A DNA stretch of 8,461 nucleotides, taken from an uncultured Planctomycetaceae bacterium. Its GTDB lineage: Bacteria; Planctomycetota; Planctomycetia; Planctomycetales; Planctomycetaceae. The notes below the pieces were generated by a model, which was not told where the DNA came from, made no database searches, and saw only the letters and a program-made list of their open reading frames with translations. The position numbers were made by a program, and so were the translations under genes. The DNA lies in the NCBI GenBank assembly GCA_903921605.1, contig CAIXQV010000772.1, positions 1-8,461 on the forward strand, written 5' to 3'. This document shows positions 1-5,526 of this stretch, piece after piece. Numbering within the stretch: the first letter of the stretch is position 1; each line of letters begins with the position of its first letter.

Positions 1-1841
1 AACATCCGCTGGTGGGCGGACATCTGGTTTCTGAAGACGGCCAGACCATGTTGCTGCTGATCACCTTCGACTGGGACTTTGTAAGAAGTGACGAACAATG
101 CACGACGGAATTGCGTGCGGTGGCCGAAAAGGCGGCCGCTGACTTCCCGGATGTTTCCGTGAGCTTCATGGTGACCGGAGATACTCCAGCCCGCATCACA
201 TACATGAATGCTCATGAAGCCAATCAGGTGAAGTATCAGCTTATTGGTTACGGTGTCATCGCGGTGATGGCCGTGATTCTGTTTCGCGGTATTCGCGCGG
301 TGCTGGTTGTGTCGCTGGCCCCGGCGATTGGTGTCTTCTGGACAATGGGGTTCCTGAGCTTCTTCCAACTGGAGGACAACCCATTTAATGACGTGATTCT
401 GCCCGTGTTAATCAGTCTCGTTGGCTTGACCGACGGTGTGCATCTGACTGTTCAAATTCGCAAAATGCGAGCGGCTGGATTGAGCGAACGGCTGGCCGCC
501 CGGACAGCATTGCATGAAGTCGGCTACGCCTGCATGCTGACGTCGCTGACGACTGCGATTGGATTTGGATCGTTGTCACTGGCGGATAATGTCTGGGTGA
601 AAGACTTCGGCTGGTGCAGCGTCATCGGCGTAACACTGACATTTATTGCCGTTGTGGCCATCGTGCCGCTGGTCTGTTCAACTCGGCTGGGCCGCAATAT
701 TCATCTGGGACATGAAAAGAGCCTGATCGATCGCAATCTGACTCGCCTGAGCGGTCTGATTGATCTGGTGCTGCGAGCTCCCAGGCTGATTGCTACTCTC
801 AGCATCGCAGCGACAGTAATCCTTTTAGGAATATCACTGACTCTTCGTCCCGATCAGCGACGAGCCAATGCGTTGCCGGAGAAAAGCGAAGCCTATCTGG
901 CGATGATGGAGATGGATAAAGCTTTGGGAGGACTGGAGTTCTCTGAAGTCGAGATCGAGTGGTCCGCGAAAGTTGCAGATGATTCTCCTGAAATTCTGAA
1001 GACCATTTCCGAAGTCGATGATCTGCTGAAATCAGAGCCGATGATTGGCTATCCGTTGTCCATTCGTAACCTCGTCGATTCTCTGCCGGGCGAAGGTCCG
1101 GCTGAAGAACGTATGTCGATGATTGAATTGTTGCCGCCTCCTTTGAAGCGAGCGTTCTATACTCCCGAGCGTCGGCGAGGCGTTGTGACATTTCGAGTGC
1201 AGGACCTGGGGATCGCAAAGTTTGATCCGGTCTTCGAGCGAATTACGGAGGGACTCAAGATGATCGAGTCGCGACATCCCGGGTTCACAATGAAGCTGAG
1301 TGGAAGCGCCATCTGGCGTTGGAAGAATCTCTACCAGATCGTGATCGACCTGACAGCGAGCCTCGGGTCGGCCGCCCTCATCATTTTTGGATCTCTCGCG
1401 TTGGCCTATAAATCTCTGCGGATTGGCTTGATCTCTATAGTGCCGAATATCTTCCCGCTGGCGGTGACCGGGACATGGCTGGTCTGGAGAAACGAGTCTC
1501 TGGAACTGACCAGTGTCTGCGCATTCACTGTCTGCATGGGAATTGTCGTTGACGACACAATTCATTTTTTGAGTCGATTCGACGAAGAACGTCGCACGGC
1601 GAAGAATCGGCACGAAGCAATCCGTAAAGCCTTTGGCAACGTAGGTGTCGCCATGGTGATGACGACATCGGTGTTGGTGGCGGGTTTCGGCACGGTGGCG
1701 TTCAGTGATTCGAGAGATCATTACATCTTCGCGTCCATGGGAGCCATCACGATCGCGGCAGCTTTGTTCGGTGATTTGGTTATGCTTCCCGCAATGCTCG
1801 CCTGCTTTGCAGAAAAAACTGACGAAGAGAAATTGCTGTGA
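1..1841 (+). CDS. RND/MMPL-superfamily transporter, C-terminal part (5' truncated by window edge)
   Basis: Proton-driven inner-membrane exporter of the RND superfamily (MMPL/SSD-like branch); substrate unknown, possibly a lipid or hydrophobic compound. The frame is open from the window edge (His-Pro-Leu precede the GTG at 12), so that GTG is internal and TM1 plus most of the first periplasmic domain are missing. Counting from 12, hydrophobic segments lie near residues 77-94, 96-118, 128-146, 173-190, 203-222 and 258-276. A soluble periplasmic domain follows (about 280-440), then segments near 442-465, 470-491, 498-516, 545-563 and 574-598. This matches TM2-TM12 of the 12-TM RND fold. The two halves repeat each other: GLTDGVH (139-145) with TSLTTAIGFGSLSLAD matches GIVVDDTIH (510-518) with TTSVLVAGFGTVAFSD. 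Asp141 and Asp514/Asp515 sit where RND proteins carry proton-relay acids. The stop overlaps the next gene by 4 bp. Family assignment is firm; substrate is not. Confidence 0.93.
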   Translation, partial: HPLVGGHLVSEDGQTMLLLITFDWDFVRSDEQCTTELRAVAEKAAADFPDVSVSFMVTGDTPARITYMNAHEANQVKYQLIGYGVIAVMAVILFRGIRAVLVVSLAPAIGVFWTMGFLSFFQLEDNPFNDVILPVLISLVGLTDGVHLTVQIRKMRAAGLSERLAARTALHEVGYACMLTSLTTAIGFGSLSLADNVWVKDFGWCSVIGVTLTFIAVVAIVPLVCSTRLGRNIHLGHEKSLIDRNLTRLSGLIDLVLRAPRLIATLSIAATVILLGISLTLRPDQRRANALPEKSEAYLAMMEMDKALGGLEFSEVEIEWSAKVADDSPEILKTISEVDDLLKSEPMIGYPLSIRNLVDSLPGEGPAEERMSMIELLPPPLKRAFYTPERRRGVVTFRVQDLGIAKFDPVFERITEGLKMIESRHPGFTMKLSGSAIWRWKNLYQIVIDLTASLGSAALIIFGSLALAYKSLRIGLISIVPNIFPLAVTGTWLVWRNESLELTSVCAFTVCMGIVVDDTIHFLSRFDEERRTAKNRHEAIRKAFGNVGVAMVMTTSVLVAGFGTVAFSDSRDHYIFASMGAITIAAALFGDLVMLPAMLACFAEKTDEEKLL

Positions 1842-2755
1842 CACGCTGGAAAACTCGTATGAGACGCCTTCTGTTCTGGTTTGGCTTGCTGCTGATGATT
1901 GTCGGTGGCGCAATGGGCTCGACCTATTGGTGGTGGTTTCACGCGCCGTATTCGCTGACTCCCGGTATTGTCTACGGCCAACGCGATGACAAGCCGCTGG
2001 TGATGGATGTGTTCCAGCCGCCGAATCACAACGGCGCGGGTGTCATCCTGATGGTAAGCGGTGGCTGGAAGTCCGGGCCGGGTTCCATAAGACCTTTTTT
2101 GTTTGCTCCGTTCCTGCGACGAGGTTACACGGTCTTTGCCGTGCAGCACATTTCTCAACCAGAATGCCTGATTGGTGATATCGTTGACGATGTTCTCCGC
2201 TCAGTGAGATTCATTCGGCATCATGCGGCCGATTACAAGGTCAACCCGGATCAACTGGGAGTGATCGGCGGCAGTTCCGGTGGACATCTTTCACTGATGC
2301 TGGGAACTCGCGGAGGTGCCGGCGATCCGCTGGCGACTGATGAGATCGATCGTGAATCCAGTGCCGTGCAGTGTGTGGCTTGTTTTTATCCTCCCACAGA
2401 TTTGCTGAACCTCGGGACATCGACAGAGAATCCCGGCGATGGCGGGCCACCAAAGAGTTTTCGCAAAGGGTTCGGTCCCAAAGCAGAAGCGATGGGCACC
2501 TGGAAAGAACTGGGACGTGATCTGTCACCGATCTATCACATCACTCCGCAAATGCCGCCCACGATGATTGTGCATGGCGATGCCGACACGCTGGTGACCA
2601 TTGATCAGTCCGAGCGATTCATTGCGAAGGCCGAGGAGCTGGGTTGCAAAGTCCGCTTCGAAGTTCGCCCGGGGAAAGGTCACGGCTGGCCGACAATGTT
2701 TCTCGATATCGTGCGTTTCGCCGATTGGTTCGATGAACATCTAAAGCCGGAATAA
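1838..2755 (+). CDS. Membrane-anchored alpha/beta hydrolase (esterase-like)
   Basis: Predicted serine hydrolase of the alpha/beta fold, closest in style to carboxylesterase/BD-FAE-type and acetyl-esterase enzymes (305 aa). An N-terminal basic stretch (Arg3, Lys5, Arg8-Arg10) and a hydrophobic segment (about 11-29) suggest a signal anchor or uncleaved signal, putting the catalytic domain outside the cytoplasm. The oxyanion-hole strand reads VSGGW (73-77), with Ser where many esterases have HGG. The nucleophile elbow is GGSSGGH (144-150), making Ser147 the nucleophile. The likely acid is Asp250 in HGDADTLV, and the likely base is His282 in GKGHGW. All three fall in the right order and spacing. 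The GTG start at 1838 overlaps the transporter stop (GTGA), implying translational coupling. An ATG at 1859, with GGA about 8 nt upstream, is an alternative start that keeps the hydrophobic anchor. Natural substrate unknown; co-expression suggests one related to the transporter. Confidence 0.9.
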   Translation: MTRWKTRMRRLLFWFGLLLMIVGGAMGSTYWWWFHAPYSLTPGIVYGQRDDKPLVMDVFQPPNHNGAGVILMVSGGWKSGPGSIRPFLFAPFLRRGYTVFAVQHISQPECLIGDIVDDVLRSVRFIRHHAADYKVNPDQLGVIGGSSGGHLSLMLGTRGGAGDPLATDEIDRESSAVQCVACFYPPTDLLNLGTSTENPGDGGPPKSFRKGFGPKAEAMGTWKELGRDLSPIYHITPQMPPTMIVHGDADTLVTIDQSERFIAKAEELGCKVRFEVRPGKGHGWPTMFLDIVRFADWFDEHLKPE

Positions 2756-2794
2756 GAAAGCGAACTGCACCACCTGAGCGTCATTCTGGGACGG

Positions 2795-4486
2795 CTATTT
2801 TCGTCGTCGGATCCATCGGATGGGGAGCGTCACGGCCAGCACCGTGGCAATGATGATTCCGGCAATGCCAAAGCCGCGAAGGATGGAGTAGCCTTCAATA
2901 TTTCGCTCTGCAAGAATCAGTACCGACGATCCCACCATCAGCCCGGCGATCACGAGCCCGATGGCGATGGTGCCGCTGGCATGTTCCAGAGTATCGTCGT
3001 TCAGGCGATCGATACCGTGATGCCGCAGATTCACGCTGAACTCACGCCGCCGAAGCTGATCCAGCACGTCGCGTACTTCGTCCGGCATATCTTCCAGAAG
3101 GGAAAGATATCGCTGAGCAGTGGTGACGATTCGATCCTGAGCCGCCTTGAAACCGTAGCGGTCGCGGATCAGCTTTTCGAGTTGAGGTCGGCCGTGTGAA
3201 ATCAAATCGAACTGCGGATCAATTTCCTTCGCAGCTCCCTGAATTGTCGACAACGCCTTGATCAGAAATACAAGATCGGCCGGACATTGAATCCGATAGC
3301 GACGCAGCAGAGCGAAGAATTCTTCCAGCAGCCCTGCCATATCGAGCGAATCAATAGTGCCCCGTTCGAAGCGAGCCATGAAGCTCCAGGCATCTCGCCG
3401 AAACGCCCGATCGAACTTCAGCGACGTTTCCGCACTGCATAAGGCCATGGTCGCTTCGATGACGCTGTCGAGATCCGAATTGATGACCGACATCACCAGC
3501 GTGGCAAGATCCTGCATGGTCTGGCGATCAATTCGCCCGGTCATGCCGCAATCGATGAAACAGATGCTGCCATCAGGCATCGCAAAGATGTTGCCGGGAT
3601 GAGGGTCGGCGTGAAAAAAACCGAATTCCAGGCACTGTCGAAAAACGGCCTCCGCACCTTTCGAAACGATGGACCGTCTTTGCTCGGGCGTCATCGCCGC
3701 AAAGTTCGTCTCGGAGAGAGCCGTTCCCTGCACATGCTCCAGCGTTAGAATCCTGCGGGTACTCGACTGCCAGTAGACGTTCGGAAAATGTATCTTCGGA
3801 TCATCCGCAAAATTCTTGCGAAACCGATCGGTCGACCGACCTTCATGCAGCAGGTCCACTTCCCGCGTTAGCTCCTGCTGAAACTCACGCACGGTTTCCA
3901 CGGGGCTATAACCCAGGTCGCGACAGCGATTCTCCGTCAGCCTTGCCAGTTCCATCAGGATGTCCATGTCGGACTCAATGGTCTCCTCGATACCCGGCCG
4001 CAGAATCTTCAGCACGACGCTTGTTCCGTCGGCCAGCACAGCAGAATGCACCTGCGCAATCGACGCGGCGGCCAGTGGCGTTTCTTCGATGGACCGGAAC
4101 AGGGTCGTCAGACGATCGCCATATTCTTCGTCCAGCCGTTTCTTAATGTCCGGATAGGGGACCAGCGGGCAATTTGAACGCAGGCGACGCAGCTCGTCGG
4201 CCAGTTCGGGCGGAACAAGGTCCGGGCGAGTGCTCAGGACCTGTCCCAGTTTGATAAATGTGCCACCCAATTCTTCCAGAGCTTCACGCACGCGTACTTC
4301 AACCGGCGTAGAAGCAGACGCATCGGATTTGGAACGCAGCAGGATTTCCTGTCCACGTTCGATCATACGCTCGATACCGGTGTCAGACAGGATCTGTCGA
4401 AATCCATGTTTCGCCAGGACCGCAATCACTTCGGCCGCGCGACGAGTATTTCGGATGCCGCGACGAATCCCAATGGGATCACTCAC
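2795..4486 (-). CDS. UbiB/ABC1 (AarF/ADCK) family atypical protein kinase-like protein
   Basis: Member of the UbiB/ABC1/ADCK family (563 aa): atypical kinase-fold ATPases tied to quinone biosynthesis and membrane lipid handling. Hallmarks are in order: KLGQ (79-82, the KxGQ motif), an Ala-rich nucleotide loop AAASIAQVH (139-147), the VVLK lysine (Lys160), EVD (209-211, the ExD motif), HADPHPGN (292-299, catalytic Asp294 and metal-binding Asn299) and IDCG (311-314, metal-binding Asp312). The last is usually DFG; here Cys313 replaces Phe. Two hydrophobic helices at the C-terminus (about 505-526 and 536-556) ending in a basic tail predict membrane anchoring, as in UbiB and ADCK3. The GTG start overlaps the upstream stop by 4 bp (GTGA), with an AAGGAA Shine-Dalgarno 8 nt upstream. 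Planctomycetes are generally menaquinone users, so a strict ubiquinone role is unlikely and I withhold the symbol ubiB. The gene converges on the hydrolase gene with a 39-bp gap. Confidence 0.95.
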   Translation of the reverse strand: MSDPIGIRRGIRNTRRAAEVIAVLAKHGFRQILSDTGIERMIERGQEILLRSKSDASASTPVEVRVREALEELGGTFIKLGQVLSTRPDLVPPELADELRRLRSNCPLVPYPDIKKRLDEEYGDRLTTLFRSIEETPLAAASIAQVHSAVLADGTSVVLKILRPGIEETIESDMDILMELARLTENRCRDLGYSPVETVREFQQELTREVDLLHEGRSTDRFRKNFADDPKIHFPNVYWQSSTRRILTLEHVQGTALSETNFAAMTPEQRRSIVSKGAEAVFRQCLEFGFFHADPHPGNIFAMPDGSICFIDCGMTGRIDRQTMQDLATLVMSVINSDLDSVIEATMALCSAETSLKFDRAFRRDAWSFMARFERGTIDSLDMAGLLEEFFALLRRYRIQCPADLVFLIKALSTIQGAAKEIDPQFDLISHGRPQLEKLIRDRYGFKAAQDRIVTTAQRYLSLLEDMPDEVRDVLDQLRRREFSVNLRHHGIDRLNDDTLEHASGTIAIGLVIAGLMVGSSVLILAERNIEGYSILRGFGIAGIIIATVLAVTLPIRWIRRRK

Positions 4487-5220
4487 GACGCCTGTTCCTT
4501 GCTATCCGCTGCAGCCGCCGTGGCGTCTGAACATGAAGCCGTGGACTTTTGTCGCGATGGATCCAGTGCATCGGCCGCTCCCGACAGAAGTCCACTCATC
4601 GCACCCAGCAGAGCTCCTGCCGTCAGTTGAGCCGTACGCAGAACAGTCTCCGCTGCTTCTCCGGCCGTCTGAACCGGATGCTTCGTGACAGCATCAACGG
4701 AAGATTTCAGGACTGGAGTTACCGCCGCGGCTGATCGTTCCGCATGAGTCTTCAATTCCTTTGCAGCCGTCCCGGCTTCCTCGGTCACGCGATTCGTAAA
4801 GTACTTGACGGTATCCATCAGGATATCGCTGATCCCGCTCAGATCCTTCTTTGCGCGATCCAGATCCTGGTTGGCGAAACGCTGGCCACGATCCGTGGCT
4901 TCCTGAACTGCATATTGCGTGGACTGAGCCACTGTGGAAAGCCCGGACGTGACGCCATCAATCACATTGCGAAGGACGCTCTCGGGATTGTCCGGAGCTG
5001 ACCGCTTAACAATCTCCGTCGCGCTTTGCACAATTCCGCTGACGGCAGCACGAGCTGAAGCAGTGGTTGCTTCACTGCTGCGAAACAGACTGACGACCAC
5101 ATCACGAACTCGATCACGCACATCTTTGCCTGATTCAACAGCTTCCCGAATTGCTTCAGAAAGAGGCACGGAAGACTCCGGAGTCGTTTCGTTCGGTACA
5201 GTGCCAGAAGATTCTGTCAT
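4483..5220 (-). CDS. Alanine-rich helical, phasin-like protein of unknown function
   Basis: I do not recognise a characterised family with certainty (245 aa). The composition is Ala/Ser/Thr/Val-rich, with regularly spaced charged residues and almost no Pro outside the termini, as expected of long amphipathic helices. Residues 1-19 look disordered. A charged helix (about 20-47, with VRDRVRDVV) is followed by repeated Ala/Val-rich helices to about 200. Then comes a small-residue hydrophobic stretch, GALLGAMSGLLSGA (202-215), that could insert into or lie on a membrane. Residues 220-245 form a low-complexity hydrophilic tail. There is no signal peptide. The overall look is phasin- or apolipoprotein-like, and it also resembles what I remember of the DUF6781 family, but I am unsure. 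It is the first gene of an operon with the UbiB-like gene, which overlaps it by 4 bp, so stoichiometric co-production is likely. The ATG at 5218-5220 follows a weak GAGAG-type ribosome binding site and a sigma70-like promoter. Function is inferred only from context. Confidence 0.85.
   Translation of the reverse strand: MTESSGTVPNETTPESSVPLSEAIREAVESGKDVRDRVRDVVVSLFRSSEATTASARAAVSGIVQSATEIVKRSAPDNPESVLRNVIDGVTSGLSTVAQSTQYAVQEATDRGQRFANQDLDRAKKDLSGISDILMDTVKYFTNRVTEEAGTAAKELKTHAERSAAAVTPVLKSSVDAVTKHPVQTAGEAAETVLRTAQLTAGALLGAMSGLLSGAADALDPSRQKSTASCSDATAAAADSKEQAS
4495..4500 (-). promoter_or_regulatory. Shine-Dalgarno for the UbiB-like gene, inside the upstream gene
   Basis: Read on the minus strand, AAGGAA stands 8 nt before the GTG at 4486. 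It lies within the last codons of the phasin-like gene. This supports the GTG as the true start and suggests coupled re-initiation at the GTGA overlap. Confidence 0.6.
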
Positions 5221-5283
5221 GAGTCACTCTCTCACTGATTGTGTACTGAATGGAGCCGGGAATTCCAGCTGCATTGAGACCAG

Positions 5284-5312
5284 ATTCTACCCGTGGCTAT
5301 CTCAACAGGCAA
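5284..5312 (-). promoter_or_regulatory. Candidate sigma70-like promoter for the phasin-like/UbiB-like operon
   Basis: On the minus strand, TTGCCT (5307-5312) and TAGAAT (5284-5289) are separated by exactly 17 bp. They match the -35 consensus at 4 of 6 positions and the -10 consensus at 5 of 6. Transcription would start near 5277, giving a leader of roughly 57 nt before the ATG at 5220. Nothing else between here and the ATG looks like a better promoter. Planctomycete promoters are poorly characterised, so this is a sequence match only. Confidence 0.5.
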
Positions 5313-5364
5313 ATTACAGTGTGCACGCCACCACGGCGGCGGATTTTGTCAAGATGGGACAGCC

Positions 5365-5455
5365 TGTAGGGTGTGACAAGTTCGCCCTGGCGACCGCAGG
5401 CACACCAGTTGGCAGCAAAAATGGTGTGCCCGCGCTCCGCTTGTCACACCTTACA
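5365..5455. repeat. Composite inverted repeat, REP/BIME-like or MITE-like
   Basis: A 91-bp imperfect palindrome. The outer arms, 5365-5380 (TGTAGGGTGTGACAAG) and 5440-5455, pair over 16 positions with a single G-T mismatch, which would be a wobble pair in RNA. The inner arms, 5399-5407 (GGCACACCA) and 5422-5430 (TGGTGTGCC), pair perfectly over 9 bp around a 14-nt loop. Each half is also a small palindrome: GGTGTG (5370-5375) can pair with CACACC (5401-5406) around a CGCC-CT-GGCG mini-stem, and the other half mirrors this. The left half begins with GTAG and the right half, on the opposite strand, with GTAA. GTRG followed by a palindrome is the signature of REP sequences, and two in inverted orientation form a BIME. 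It lies downstream of the oxidoreductase gene and upstream of the operon promoter. There is no T-run after either arm, so it is not a standard terminator. Confidence 0.75.
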
Positions 5456-5526
5456 AAACACTCAGATTCAATAAGTGCGTTGCCGTGCGCAGGCCACCGG
5501 CCGCTCGTCACAGCATCCAAATGCCG
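5456..5526. other. Short intergenic remainder downstream of the oxidoreductase gene
   Basis: With the promoter and repeat regions this completes the roughly 300-bp gap between the phasin-like and oxidoreductase genes. It holds only a 4-bp GGCC/GGCC stem with a 3-nt loop (5492-5502) and no T-run. I see no gene, RNA or clear terminator here. Confidence 0.5.

Noticed and set aside
1032..1913. Long open frame on the minus strand (293 codons) inside the transporter gene
   Set aside because: It is fully antisense to a clear RND coding region, rich in His/Arg/Gln as expected of a shadow frame, and has no domain signs.
2756..2794. Possible bidirectional terminator between converging genes
   Set aside because: The only stem is 4 bp (CGTC/GACG, 2779-2793) with no adjoining T-run.
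5492..5502. GGCC/GGCC hairpin as terminator of the oxidoreductase gene
   Set aside because: The stem is 4 bp with a 3-nt loop and no T-run in either direction.
5314..5520. Small minus-strand frame (68 codons) in the intergenic gap
   Set aside because: Most of it is a translation of the inverted repeat. Such frames arise wherever the repeat occurs and show no protein-like pattern.
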